The position numbers were made by a program, and so were the translations under genes. A stretch of 64,000 nucleotides of DNA from XN24 sp035514535 (lineage in GTDB: Bacteria > Pseudomonadota > Gammaproteobacteria > Steroidobacterales > XN24). Shown piece after piece: positions 39,546 to 48,535 of the stretch (positions are counted from its first letter, which is position 1; every line of letters begins with the position of its first letter). Below the pieces are notes generated by a model. It saw only the letters and a list, made by a program, of their open reading frames with translations, was not told where the DNA came from and did no database searches. The stretch is from the NCBI GenBank assembly GCA_035514535.1, contig DATKAZ010000042.1:28916-92915 (forward strand), given 5' to 3'.

Positions 39546-40865
39546 TCAGGCGTCGCCGCGCGTGAACAGGGCGATCGACTCGACGTGAGCGGTGTGCGGA
39601 AACATGTCCATGACCCCCGCGCCTCTCAGGCGATATCCGAAATCGTTCACGAGGATACCCGCATCGCGCGCGAGCGTCCCGGGATGACAGGACACGTATA
39701 CGATGCGTGCGGGGCGCAACGCCGGCACGAGGCGGATCGAGGCCTCCGCGCCTGCCCGCGGCGGGTCGAGCAGCAGGGCCTCGCAGGGCTCGCCCGCCCA
39801 GGACAGTTCGCGACAGTCCTCGAACAGGTTGGCCACGTGAAACGAGACCCCGAGGCCGTTGCGCGCGGCGTTCTCCCGCGCGCGCTCCACCAGCGCATCG
39901 TCGCCTTCCACGCCGCGCACGCGCGCGCCGCGGCGTGCCAACGCGAGGCTGAAATTGCCCAGCCCGCAGAACAGGTCCACGATGCGGTCGCCTGGTGCGG
40001 GCGCCAGCAGCTCCACCGCCCTGGCCACCGCCTGCGCGTTGATGACCGCGTTCACCTGCACGAAATCGCTCGGCAGGAAAACGAACTCGAGGTCGAATTC
40101 GACGAGGCGATAACTCGGCCGGGGCGTGCCCTCGCGCAAAGGCCGGAGCGTATCGAGGCCACCGGGCTGCAGCCAGATGTCCATACCGTGATCGCTGCCG
40201 AAGGCGTCGAGCGTCAGCAGGTCGTCCGCCGAGGGCGGCTCAAGCACGCGGAACACAAGGGCGCTGCGGTCGTCGCCTACCGCCACCTCGACCTGCGGCA
40301 CGCGGCGCGCGATGCCGAGCTCGCCGATCAGCCGCGACAGCGCGGGAATCAGCGCGCCGACGCCGCCTGCGAGCACCTCGCAGCTGTCCATGTCCGCCAC
40401 CAGCGGCGCGCGTCGCTCGCGGAATCCGACCAGCACCCGCCCTTTCTTGTCGACCTTGCGCGCGCCGAGGCGCGCGCGCCGCCGGTAGCCCCACACCGGG
40501 CCCACGATCGGGTCCCAGCGTGCCTCCGCCGTGACGCGGCCGATTCGCTGCAGATTGTCGTGCAGCGTGCCCTCCTTGGCCGCCAGCTGCGCGTCCGGCG
40601 CAAGGTGTTGCAGATTGCACCCACCGCAGGTGCCGAAATGCGGACAGCGCGGCGTGACGCGCTCGGCGGCGGGCTCGAGGACTTCCAGCAGCACCGCGTC
40701 GTCGTGGCTGCGACGCCGGCTCACCCGGCTGGCCAGAACGCGCTCCCCCGGCAACGCGTCGGCGATGAACACCGTCTTGCCGTCGAGCTTCGCGACGCCG
40801 CGACCATCGTGTGCGAGATCCACGACCCGGGCCGCGAACGGCGCCGGGTCGGCCCGGCGGCTCAT
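39546..40865 (-). CDS. rlmD: 23S rRNA (uracil-1939-C5)-methyltransferase RlmD
   Basis: RlmD methylates U1939 of 23S rRNA using SAM. The 439-residue protein has an N-terminal TRAM domain and iron-sulfur cysteines (RCPHFGTCGGCNLQHL, with a fourth Cys near DSCEVL). The Rossmann SAM site is DLFCGLGNFSLALA and the catalytic cysteine lies in YVSCHPGTLARD. The ATG at 40865 overlaps the stop of the exonuclease gene (ATGA). Full length and complete. Confidence 0.96.
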   Translation of the reverse strand: MSRRADPAPFAARVVDLAHDGRGVAKLDGKTVFIADALPGERVLASRVSRRRSHDDAVLLEVLEPAAERVTPRCPHFGTCGGCNLQHLAPDAQLAAKEGTLHDNLQRIGRVTAEARWDPIVGPVWGYRRRARLGARKVDKKGRVLVGFRERRAPLVADMDSCEVLAGGVGALIPALSRLIGELGIARRVPQVEVAVGDDRSALVFRVLEPPSADDLLTLDAFGSDHGMDIWLQPGGLDTLRPLREGTPRPSYRLVEFDLEFVFLPSDFVQVNAVINAQAVARAVELLAPAPGDRIVDLFCGLGNFSLALARRGARVRGVEGDDALVERARENAARNGLGVSFHVANLFEDCRELSWAGEPCEALLLDPPRAGAEASIRLVPALRPARIVYVSCHPGTLARDAGILVNDFGYRLRGAGVMDMFPHTAHVESIALFTRGDA

Positions 40866-41635
40866 GCGCGGCCCCAGGCCGCGAGGAACTCCGCCAGGTG
40901 CGCACGCCCGTCCGTACGCAGCGTCTCGGCGACCAGCTGCTGCTCCGCCTCGACCTCCGCCGCCGAGCGCCGCCCGCGGAATTGCTCGAACTGCAGGAAC
41001 ACGAGCCACGTGTTCAGCACGTCGGTCTCGCAATAGTCGCGGATCGCGCCGATCCGGCCGTTGCACCACGCATCCCATACCAGGGCGCCGCTCAGGCCGA
41101 TTTTGCCGGGGAGGCCCAGCAGCACGGCGACTTCGTCGAGCCGGGCCGCACCCCTGAGCTGAAAGCCGGCCAGCACATCCATCAGGTCGATATGCCGCCA
41201 ATGAAAGCGGCCGAGGTAGTTGTTGTAGCGAAATTCGCGGACCTCGTCGCCGACTTCCCAGTAGCGTGGCGCCGCGATGCCGTGACGCAGGGCCCGATAG
41301 TGCAGCACGGGGAGATCGAAGCCCGAGCCGTTCCATGACACGAGCTCCGGGCTGAAACGCTCGATGCCGTCGAAGAAGCGCGCCACCAGCTCAGCTTCCC
41401 CGGCCTCCGGGTCGCCCAGCGACCACAACCGGAAGCCGTCGCGCGAACGCAGCGCGCAGGAAATCGCCACGACGCGTTGCTGGTGCAGCGGCAGGAAATC
41501 GTTTCCGGTCCGCTCCCGCCGGAGCGCAAACATGGCCTGCGCGACATCTTCGTCGCCGAGGCCGTCCAGCGCGAGATAGCGCCGCCCGAACTCGACGTCC
41601 GGCACTGTCTCGATGTCGAAGACCAGGGTGCTCAT
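40862..41635 (-). CDS. Predicted 3'-5' exonuclease, PolB-exonuclease family
   Basis: A 257-residue DEDD-type exonuclease resembling the proofreading domain of family B DNA polymerases. Motif I is VFDIETVPD (residues 5-13), motif II NGSGFDLPVLHYRAL and motif III YCETDVLNT. The stretch HIDLMDVL is also characteristic. A DNA-repair or processing role is likely but unproven. It sits between acpS and rlmD with four-base overlaps on both sides. Confidence 0.88.
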   Translation of the reverse strand: MSTLVFDIETVPDVEFGRRYLALDGLGDEDVAQAMFALRRERTGNDFLPLHQQRVVAISCALRSRDGFRLWSLGDPEAGEAELVARFFDGIERFSPELVSWNGSGFDLPVLHYRALRHGIAAPRYWEVGDEVREFRYNNYLGRFHWRHIDLMDVLAGFQLRGAARLDEVAVLLGLPGKIGLSGALVWDAWCNGRIGAIRDYCETDVLNTWLVFLQFEQFRGRRSAAEVEAEQQLVAETLRTDGRAHLAEFLAAWGRA

Positions 41636-42018
41636 GCCGGCACCCTCAGCAGGACTGCAAACGCGACGACCAGCCCGGCCTCGTCCGTCAGGCTGACGTG
41701 ACCCTCGCCAATACCCATCTGTGCGCACAGCGCGCGGCCGCGCGCCGAGTAGATGATTTCCGGCTTGCCGCGCGGGTCGGCGACGATGCCGACGTCGCGG
41801 ATCCACATGCCGTGCCTGAACCCCGTGCCCATGGCCTTGACGACCGCCTCCTTGCCCGCAAATCGCATGGCGAGGAAACGCGCCTTGCGGCGCTGGCGGC
41901 GATATTGCGCCTCCTCCTCGGGCAACAGCAGGCGGCGCACGAAATGCTCGCCGAAACGCACGAGAGTCGCCTCCACCCGGTCGAGCCGCACGACATCCGT
42001 GCCGATACCGAAGATCAC
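41632..42018 (-). CDS. acpS: Holo-[acyl-carrier-protein] synthase
   Basis: AcpS transfers phosphopantetheine to apo-ACP. The 128-residue protein has the metal-binding GIGTDVVRLDRV and the catalytic FAGKEAVVKAMGTG. The GTG at 42018 overlaps the pdxJ stop as GTGA. The pdxJ-acpS pairing is nearly universal in gammaproteobacteria. Confidence 0.96.
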   Translation of the reverse strand: MIFGIGTDVVRLDRVEATLVRFGEHFVRRLLLPEEEAQYRRQRRKARFLAMRFAGKEAVVKAMGTGFRHGMWIRDVGIVADPRGKPEIIYSARGRALCAQMGIGEGHVSLTDEAGLVVAFAVLLRVPA

Positions 42019-42752
42019 TGCAGCCGCGCCTCGGTCATCAGGCGCTTCATCTCGATGACCGCGGTCGACAGACCGTCGAAGATGGCACGCGCCACGATCG
42101 CGTGGCCGATGTTCAATTCGGCGATCGCCCCGATGCGCGCGACCGGCTGGACATTGTGATAGTTGAGGCCATGACCGGCGTTGACCGCCAGCCCGAGCGC
42201 GATGCCGGCCGTCGCCGCCGCGTGCACGCGCTCGAGCTCCTGGCGCCGCGTGCGATCGTCCGCGGCGTCGGCGTAACGCCCTGTATGGAGCTCCACGATC
42301 GGCGCGCCGACGGCTACGCTCGCTTCCAGCTGCCGTGCGTCCGGATCCACGAACAATGACACGCGGATCCCTGCATCGCTCAGCCTTGCAACGGCGTCCT
42401 GCACCCTGCCGAGCTGGGCTGCGACGTCGAGCCCCCCCTCGGTCGTCAGTTCCTCGCGGCGCTCGGGTACCAGGCAGACGTCCCGCGGCATCACGTCCGC
42501 GGCGATGGCAAGCATTTCGTCGGTCACGGCCATTTCCAGGTTCATGCGTGTCTGCAGCACGTCCTTCATGGCCCGCAGGTCGCGATCCTGGATGTGCCGC
42601 CGGTCCTCCCGGAGATGCAAGGTGATGCTGTCCGCACCCGCCTGCTCGGCCATCAGCGCCGCGTATACCGGGTCCGGGTAGCGCGTGCGTCGCGCCTGCC
42701 GGATGGTGGCGACGTGGTCGATATTGACGCCGAGGGCGATGGTGTCTTTCAT
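42015..42752 (-). CDS. pdxJ: Pyridoxine 5'-phosphate synthase
   Basis: PdxJ condenses 1-deoxyxylulose 5-phosphate with amino-acetone phosphate in vitamin B6 synthesis. The 245-residue TIM barrel starts LGVNIDHVATIRQARRTRYP and shows DSITLHLREDRRHI and NAGHGLNYHNV, all active-site blocks. It is separated from recO by 105 bp that contain a 44-bp palindrome, so it may start a new transcript. Confidence 0.97.
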   Translation of the reverse strand: MKDTIALGVNIDHVATIRQARRTRYPDPVYAALMAEQAGADSITLHLREDRRHIQDRDLRAMKDVLQTRMNLEMAVTDEMLAIAADVMPRDVCLVPERREELTTEGGLDVAAQLGRVQDAVARLSDAGIRVSLFVDPDARQLEASVAVGAPIVELHTGRYADAADDRTRRQELERVHAAATAGIALGLAVNAGHGLNYHNVQPVARIGAIAELNIGHAIVARAIFDGLSTAVIEMKRLMTEARLQ

Positions 42753-42815
42753 CGTCTATTCCTGCGCTCGCGGCCATGCTCGAGCGTATTCTGCCAGATC
42801 GGGATGGAGACACGG

Positions 42816-42859
42816 GATGGGGACACTCCTGAAACCGGGGTTTCAGGAGTGTCCCCATC
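42816..42859. repeat. 44-bp perfect palindrome between recO and pdxJ
   Basis: The 21-bp arm GATGGGGACACTCCTGAAACC (42816-42836) is followed by GG and its exact inverse (42839-42859). The right arm runs into the recO stop codon. Just upstream the block GGGATGGAGACAC is repeated as GGGATGGGGACAC. The geometry (21-2-21) equals that of the palindrome at 30511-30554, though the sequence differs. It could terminate or stabilise the recO transcript; there is no T-run. Confidence 0.95.
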
Positions 42860-43568
42860 AGCTGCGGCGGAGCCTGCCGAGCAGTTCGCGCGTCTTCAGC
42901 GGCCGCCCGTCGAGGTGCACTTCGAGCGCGGCACGCAGCAGACGACGCGCATCGGTCAGCGCGCGGGCCTCCACCAGGTCGTCGGCGGCCAGTGCCAGCA
43001 GCGACGCGCCCAGCAACGCGCCCGCGGTCTCCGGTCGACAGAGCGCGAGACCGAGGGCGGGATCATAGCGATAGCTCGCGGCCGGCTCGATCGGCTGCCC
43101 GGCAGTATCCCGGGCCAGGTCCGGCCCGTAGCCGAGCAGATCGAGCAGGCGTTTCTCGAAGCGGCGCAGTACCGGGGCCACCGCCCCACCCGCCGTCAGG
43201 GACGCGACGGTGCCGGCGTAAACTCCGTACAGCTCGCGATGCGGATCGAGGCGCGCCGTAAGGCGCAACAACAGCTCGTTGAGGTAATACAGCGCGAGCA
43301 GCGCATCGCCACCCGTCGGCGGTGCGACCGCCGTACCCGCCGGCTCCGCGCCGGTCAGCGTACCGAGTTCGCCGCGCAACTGCCACGACAGCAACAGCGC
43401 CCGGAACGGCTGCAGCACGCCCTTGAGCCGGCTGCGGGGCCCGCGCGCGCCGCGCGCCACGAGGCCGACACGACCGTGATCCCGGCTGAACACCTCGAGC
43501 AGCACGCTGGTGTCCCGGAACGGCCGGTGGTGAAGGATGAAGGCGGGCTCCAGCTCGACGCGCAGCAA
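42858..43568 (-). CDS. recO: DNA repair protein RecO
   Basis: RecO loads RecA on gapped DNA with RecF and RecR. The 236-residue protein has the N-terminal OB-fold (LHHRPFRDTSVLLEVFSRDHGRVGLVARGAR) and the helical C-terminal domain (LYYLNELLLRLTARLDPHRELY). The start is TTG at 43568, only 5 bp after the era stop. No ATG or GTG fits the conserved N-terminus VELEPAFIL. It is part of the rnc-era-recO cluster. Confidence 0.93.
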   Translation of the reverse strand: MLRVELEPAFILHHRPFRDTSVLLEVFSRDHGRVGLVARGARGPRSRLKGVLQPFRALLLSWQLRGELGTLTGAEPAGTAVAPPTGGDALLALYYLNELLLRLTARLDPHRELYGVYAGTVASLTAGGAVAPVLRRFEKRLLDLLGYGPDLARDTAGQPIEPAASYRYDPALGLALCRPETAGALLGASLLALAADDLVEARALTDARRLLRAALEVHLDGRPLKTRELLGRLRRS

Positions 43569-43573
43569 GACCG

Positions 43574-44476
43574 TCAATCGCCGTCGTAACCGAGGCGCCT
43601 CAGGTCGGCATCGCGGTCCGTCCAGTGCTCCCGCACCTTGACCCAGATCTCCAGGTGCACCGGGCGATCGAAACGCGCCTTGAGCTCGAGACGCGCCGCC
43701 TGGCCCGCCGCCTTCAGCATCTCGCCGCCCTTGCCGATGACGATCGCCTTGTGCGCATCCCGTTCGACCCACACGACGGCGTCGACCTCGAGCCGTCCCT
43801 GCTCGCTTTCCGCGAGTCGCTCGATCTCCACGGCGAGGCCGTAGGGCAACTCCTCCCGCAACCTGCGCATCAGCTTTTCGCGCACGATCTCGGCGATATG
43901 AAAGCGCTCGTCGCGATTGCTCCACTGCTCCGGCGGATAGAGCGCCGGACCCTCGGGCACGGCGTCCTCGAGCAAGGTTCTCAGTCGCTCGAGATTCTCG
44001 CCACGCTCGGCGGAGATCGGCACGACGGCCGCGAAGTCGCCGCGGGCGGCAGCCTCCTGCAGCAGCGGCAACACGCCCTCGCGCGGCTGAATCCGGTCGA
44101 TCTTGTTCAGCACCAGCATTACCGGCCGGCCGGCGAGCCGGGCCCGCGCCAGCACGTCGTCATCCTCCTCGGTCCAGCGGCCGGCCTCCACCATGACGAG
44201 GATTACGTCGGCGTCGACCAGCGAGGCCTGGGCGCTCCTGTTCATCAGCCGATTCAGCGCGTGGCGCTCGCGGCGATGCATCCCCGGGGTATCGACGAAC
44301 AGCAGCTGTGCGCGCTCCCCCGTAGCGACGCCGATGACGCGCTGGCGGGTCGTTTGCGGCCGGCTGGTGACGATACTCACCTTGCGGCCGACAAGTGCAT
44401 TGACCAGCGTCGACTTGCCGACATTCGGACGACCGACGACCGCTACGAAGCCGCACCGAAACGCAGGCTCAGACAT
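43574..44476 (-). CDS. era: GTPase Era
   Basis: Era is an essential GTPase of 30S ribosome maturation. The 300-residue protein contains G1 GRPNVGKSTL, G3 DTPG and G4 NKID, plus a C-terminal KH domain (AIVIGKGGEMLKAAG). The ATG at 44476 overlaps the rnc stop by 8 bp. The order lepA-lepB-DUF4845-rnc-era-recO-pdxJ-acpS is conserved in gammaproteobacteria. Confidence 0.98.
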   Translation of the reverse strand: MSEPAFRCGFVAVVGRPNVGKSTLVNALVGRKVSIVTSRPQTTRQRVIGVATGERAQLLFVDTPGMHRRERHALNRLMNRSAQASLVDADVILVMVEAGRWTEEDDDVLARARLAGRPVMLVLNKIDRIQPREGVLPLLQEAAARGDFAAVVPISAERGENLERLRTLLEDAVPEGPALYPPEQWSNRDERFHIAEIVREKLMRRLREELPYGLAVEIERLAESEQGRLEVDAVVWVERDAHKAIVIGKGGEMLKAAGQAARLELKARFDRPVHLEIWVKVREHWTDRDADLRRLGYDGD

Positions 44477-45143
44477 CGAGTCGCGACAGCATCTGCGCCG
44501 CGGCCGCCTGTTCCGCGGCCCGCCGGCTGCCGCCGGAACCGGTCGCTTCGGCCGCGATGCCCTCGACCAGGCAGGCGACCTTGAACTGCTGGCGGTGGTC
44601 CTCTCCCTCGACGGCGGCGACGCGATACGAAGGCACCGGCAGTCCCCGGGCCTGGAGGCGCTCCTGCAGCAGGGTCTTTGGATCCTTGAGCGATTCGTGG
44701 TCGGGGAGCGACTCAAGCCGCGCCCCGTAGAGACGCAGCACGACCGGGCGTAATGCCTCGAGTCCGCCATCCAGGTAGATCGCGCCGAGCACCGCCTCGA
44801 GCGCGTCGGCGAGAATCGATTCGCGCCGAAAGCCGCCGCTCTTGAGTTCGCCAGGGCCGAGGCTCAACCGGGTCGGAAACCCCAGTTCGCGGGCTGTTCC
44901 CGCGAGCGAGGAACGCCGTACCAGGCTGGCCCGCAAGCGGCTCAGGTGCCCCTCAGGCGCGTGCGGAAGGCGCTCGTACAATGCCTCGGCTACCACCAGG
45001 CTGAGGGCGGCGTCACCCAGGAATTCCAGCCGCTCGTTGTGCGGGCCACTGGCGCTGCGATGTGTCAGCGCGCGCGTCAGCAAGACGTCATCTGAGAACC
45101 GGTAGCCGAGTTCGCGCTCCAGCCACCCGGAATCGTCGGTCAA
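44469..45143 (-). CDS. rnc: Ribonuclease III
   Basis: RNase III cuts double-stranded RNA in rRNA and mRNA processing. The 224-residue protein has the signature HNERLEFLGDAALS, the second acidic site DALEAVLGAIYLDGG and a C-terminal dsRNA-binding domain (DPKTLLQERLQARGLPVPSY). The start is a rare TTG at 45143 that overlaps the DUF4845 stop as TTGA. No ATG or GTG lies near the conserved N-terminus. Confidence 0.96.
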   Translation of the reverse strand: MTDDSGWLERELGYRFSDDVLLTRALTHRSASGPHNERLEFLGDAALSLVVAEALYERLPHAPEGHLSRLRASLVRRSSLAGTARELGFPTRLSLGPGELKSGGFRRESILADALEAVLGAIYLDGGLEALRPVVLRLYGARLESLPDHESLKDPKTLLQERLQARGLPVPSYRVAAVEGEDHRQQFKVACLVEGIAAEATGSGGSRRAAEQAAAAQMLSRLDV

Positions 45144-45502
45144 CGCAATACCTCGACCGACTTGTCGAAATCGACCAGGAAATAGACGTTGGCGATGAAC
45201 GGCGTGCGACCTTCGTAATCCGCCCGCACCACGTAGCCGTTCGCTGTCCGCTCGACGACCACGTCCCGGGAGCGGATGCTCTTGACGTCGTCTATGTCGA
45301 AGCGGCGCTCGAGCGAAGTACGAATCTGCCCCGGGCCCGCGTTGCTGCCGTCGAGATCTATCTTCATCGCGTCCAACGCCGCATCGATTTTCATGTACTC
45401 GAGGTAGATCGGTATCAACCGGATCGCCGCAAGGACGAAGATACCGGCGATCATCGCCACAATCACCATGCCGATAAGGGTCATCCCCTGCTGTCTGCGC
45501 AT
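45140..45502 (-). CDS. DUF4845 membrane protein
   Basis: A 120-residue protein with one N-terminal transmembrane segment (GMTLIGMVIVAMIAGIFVLAAIRLIP) that resembles a pilin-like start, followed by a periplasmic domain (YVVRADYEGRTPFIANVYFLVDFDKSVEV). The DUF4845 family is almost always found between lepB and rnc, suggesting a link to signal-peptidase-processed or pilin-like proteins, but its function is unknown. The ATG at 45502 was chosen. Confidence 0.88.
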   Translation of the reverse strand: MRRQQGMTLIGMVIVAMIAGIFVLAAIRLIPIYLEYMKIDAALDAMKIDLDGSNAGPGQIRTSLERRFDIDDVKSIRSRDVVVERTANGYVVRADYEGRTPFIANVYFLVDFDKSVEVLR

Positions 45503-45555
45503 ATGCTGTCCCCTTGACCAACTCCGTTTCATGGTGCCCGGAAGCCCCCACTTCG

Positions 45556-46356
45556 TCATTCTATGCGGTCTCCGATCCGGTGCCATAATGGCCGGCCGGC
45601 CTCTGCATCCCAATTCATCCAGATCCGCACCGCCCGCCCGACCAGGTTGGCCTCCGGGATATAGCCGATCACCCTGCCGTCCCGGCTGCAATCACGATTA
45701 TCGCCCATCACGAGATACTGCCCTTGCGGCACCGGCCGGTCGAGGAACGGGCTGTTGCGATCCCGCTGGTCGCCGACATAGATCGTGTGGCTGCCCGCGC
45801 CGATCGTCTCTTCGGCGACTTGCGCCGTGAACCAGAAACCGCCGCACTCGACTTCGACGGCCCTCTCCTGGAACTCCAGCGGGGCCGGCTCGCCGTTGAT
45901 CCACACCTGCTTGTCACGCACCGAAACCGTGTCCCCGGGGAGCCCGATGACGCGCTTGATGTAGTTCGTGGCGGGGTCGGAAGGCAGGCGGAATACCGCA
46001 ACATCGCCTCGCCGGGGCGCACCCAGGTCGAGCACCTTCGTGTTGAGGACGGGCAGGCGGAGGCCGTAACTGAACTTGCTGACGAAGATGAAATCGCCGA
46101 CCCGCAGCGTCGGCATCATCGAGCTCGACGGGATACGGAAAGGCTCGTAGGCGAAGGACCGGACCAGCAGCACCACCAGCACGATCGGGAAGAACGAGCG
46201 GCTGAATTCGACCAGCATGGGCTCTTTCGGGACATCGGCCGTGCCGGCCGGGCCGTCCGCAGGCGCCGTCCGACGCGGCTTCAACACCAGTGCGTCGAGC
46301 GCCCAGATGAACCCCATCGCGACGGTCAATACTACAAGAACTAGAGAAAAATCCAC
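45556..46356 (-). CDS. lepB: Signal peptidase I
   Basis: LepB removes signal peptides at the periplasmic face. The 266-residue protein has two N-terminal transmembrane helices. The serine nucleophile is Ser79 in RIPSSSMMPTL and the lysine base is Lys134 in NYIKRVIGLPGD. The box GDNRDCSRDGR is conserved. The start codon is GTG at 46356. It lies 31 bp after lepA, the usual pair. Confidence 0.97.
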   Translation of the reverse strand: MDFSLVLVVLTVAMGFIWALDALVLKPRRTAPADGPAGTADVPKEPMLVEFSRSFFPIVLVVLLVRSFAYEPFRIPSSSMMPTLRVGDFIFVSKFSYGLRLPVLNTKVLDLGAPRRGDVAVFRLPSDPATNYIKRVIGLPGDTVSVRDKQVWINGEPAPLEFQERAVEVECGGFWFTAQVAEETIGAGSHTIYVGDQRDRNSPFLDRPVPQGQYLVMGDNRDCSRDGRVIGYIPEANLVGRAVRIWMNWDAEAGRPLWHRIGDRIE

Positions 46357-46387
46357 TACTTATCCCCGATGCCGCGCAGAGTATTCG

Positions 46388-48181
46388 CTATTTGCGTTCG
46401 GCCTGCAAGACCAACAGGAAGGCTTCCTGCGGAATTTCCACGTTACCGACCTGCTTCATTCGCTTCTTGCCCTCTTTTTGCTTCTCCAGCAGCTTGCGCT
46501 TGCGCGTAATATCGCCGCCGTAGCACTTTGCGGTGACATTCTTGCGCAACGCCTTGACGCTGGTGCGGGCGATGACCTGGCCGCCGATGGCTGCCTGGAT
46601 GGCAACCTCGAACATCTGCCGCGGGATCAGCTCGCGCATTTTCTCGACCACTTCGCGTCCGCGACGGTAGGCGCTTTCGCGGTGCGCGATGACCGACAAG
46701 GCATCCACGCGCTCGCCGTTCACCAGGATATCCAGCCGCGTCAGCGGCGCGGCCTGGTAGCGCTCGAAGCGGTAATCGAAGGAGGCGTAACCGCGGCTGC
46801 AGGACTTCAGGCGATCGAAGAAATCCAGCACCACCTCCGACAGCGGCAGTTCGTACTCGACCTGCACCTGGCTGCCGGTATAGTGCAGCCGCTTCTGGAC
46901 GCCGCGTTTCTCGATACACAACTTGATCACCGCGCCCACGTGCGCGTGCGGCACGAGGATGCCGGCGGTGATGATCGGCTCGCGAATCTCGGCGATCAGG
47001 TTCGTCGGCGGGAGGCGCGAGGGATTATCGACGAGGACGACCTGCCCGTCGCTCTGCAGGACCTGGTAGACCACCGTCGGCGCCGTAGTGATCAGGTTCA
47101 GCTCGTACTCGCGCTCGAGCCGCTCCTGGACGATCTCGAGGTGCAGCATGCCGAGGAATCCGCAGCGAAAGCCGAAACCGAGCGCAGTCGAGGTCTCCGG
47201 CTCGAAATGCAGGGCGGCGTCGTTGAGCCTCAACTTGTGCAAGGCCTCGCGAAAGTCCTCGTAGTCTTCTGAATTGATTGGGAACATTCCCGCAAAGACA
47301 CGCGGCTGCACCTGCTTGAAGCCGGGCAGCGGAGCGGCGCACGGGCGTGATTCGAGGGTCAGCGTATCGCCGACCGGCGCACCGTCGATCTCCTTGATGC
47401 CGGCAATCAGGAATCCGACCTGGCCGGTCCCCAGGCGCTCGCGCTCCGTCATCTTCGGCGTGAAACTACCCACCTTGTCCGCGTTGTGACTGCGCCCGGT
47501 GGACATTACGCGGATCTTCGCGCCCTTCTCCAGCACGCCGTTGACGACCCTGACGAGCGACACCACGCCGACATAGTTGTCGAACCAGGAATCGATGATC
47601 AGTGCCTGCAGGGGCGCCTGGGGGTCTCCCTGCGGCGGCGGGATGCGCGCGATGATCGCGTCGAGCACGTCCTCGACGCCCTGGCCCGTCTTGGCGCTGG
47701 TCAGCACGGCGCTCTGCGCCTCGATGCCGATGATTTCCTCGATCTCGTTCTTGACGCGTGCCGGTTCCGCCGACGGCAGGTCGATCTTGTTGATGACCGG
47801 AATCACTTCGAGCCCTGCCTCGACCGCCGTGTAGCAGTTCGCGACGCTCTGCGCCTCGACTCCCTGTGCCGCGTCGACGATCAGAATCGCGCCCTCGCAG
47901 GCCGCCAGCGAGCGTGACACCTCGTAGGAAAAGTCCACGTGGCCGGGGGTGTCGATCAGGTTCAGCTCGTAGTCCCGGCCGTCCCGGGCGCGGTACCGCA
48001 GCGACACCGCCTGCGCCTTGATCGTGATGCCACGCTCGCGCTCGAGGTCCATGGAGTCGAGCACCTGCGCCGACATCTCGCGCTCCGCCAGGCCACCGCA
48101 AATCTGGATGAACCGGTCGGCGAGCGTGGACTTGCCGTGATCGATGTGGGCGATGATGGAGAAGTTGCGGATTTGATCCAT
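46388..48181 (-). CDS. lepA: Elongation factor 4 (LepA)
   Basis: EF4 is a ribosome-dependent GTPase active in translation and initiation quality. The 597-residue protein starts MDQIRNFSIIAHIDHGKST (G1), with DTPGHVDFSYEV (G3), NKIDLPSAEP (G4) and the LepA-specific C-terminal domain ending KKRMKQVGNVEIPQEAFL. The ATG at 48181 was preferred to a GTG three codons upstream because it aligns with E. coli. Confidence 0.98.
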   Translation of the reverse strand: MDQIRNFSIIAHIDHGKSTLADRFIQICGGLAEREMSAQVLDSMDLERERGITIKAQAVSLRYRARDGRDYELNLIDTPGHVDFSYEVSRSLAACEGAILIVDAAQGVEAQSVANCYTAVEAGLEVIPVINKIDLPSAEPARVKNEIEEIIGIEAQSAVLTSAKTGQGVEDVLDAIIARIPPPQGDPQAPLQALIIDSWFDNYVGVVSLVRVVNGVLEKGAKIRVMSTGRSHNADKVGSFTPKMTERERLGTGQVGFLIAGIKEIDGAPVGDTLTLESRPCAAPLPGFKQVQPRVFAGMFPINSEDYEDFREALHKLRLNDAALHFEPETSTALGFGFRCGFLGMLHLEIVQERLEREYELNLITTAPTVVYQVLQSDGQVVLVDNPSRLPPTNLIAEIREPIITAGILVPHAHVGAVIKLCIEKRGVQKRLHYTGSQVQVEYELPLSEVVLDFFDRLKSCSRGYASFDYRFERYQAAPLTRLDILVNGERVDALSVIAHRESAYRRGREVVEKMRELIPRQMFEVAIQAAIGGQVIARTSVKALRKNVTAKCYGGDITRKRKLLEKQKEGKKRMKQVGNVEIPQEAFLLVLQAERK

Positions 48182-48274
48182 TGAGGGCACGCAGCACGCC
48201 GGCTCCGAGCCGGCGCGGCATTATAGCGGGGCCGGGCGGCTAGCGTCCCGCGGAAGGCGGCATTGGCGGCGGTA

Positions 48275-48535
48275 CTAGCGCCCGTGGCCCAGCGCGGCCG
48301 CCAGGCGTTCGGCATCGAGGAAATGCCTGCAGATGACTTCGCCGTCGACGCACAGGACGGGAATATCGGGGCCGAAGCGCCGCGCCAGCTCAGGGTCGTC
48401 GTCGACGGCAACGATCGCGAGTCGCGCCTCCGGCCCCGCGATGCGCCGCACGCCGCTTTCCATCTGCCCGCACAACGAGCAATCGCGCCGCGTGTAGATG
48501 ATGAGTTCCGGCGTGTCCGCGGCCTGCCGGCTCAT
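48275..48535 (-). CDS. Glutaredoxin-like DUF836 protein
   Basis: An 86-residue thioredoxin-fold protein with a CxxC motif in YTRRDCSLCGQM near residues 15-26, and the cis-proline region DIPVLCVDGEV. It belongs to the DUF836 glutaredoxin-like family often found near rseC and lepA. A redox role is likely; substrates are unknown. Its start overlaps the rseC stop (ATGA). A 93-bp gap separates it from lepA. Confidence 0.88.
   Translation of the reverse strand: MSRQAADTPELIIYTRRDCSLCGQMESGVRRIAGPEARLAIVAVDDDPELARRFGPDIPVLCVDGEVICRHFLDAERLAAALGHGR

Noticed and set aside
39132..41036. 634-residue plus-strand frame opposite rlmD
   Set aside because: RlmD and the exonuclease are clear on the other strand; the frame shows no family motif.
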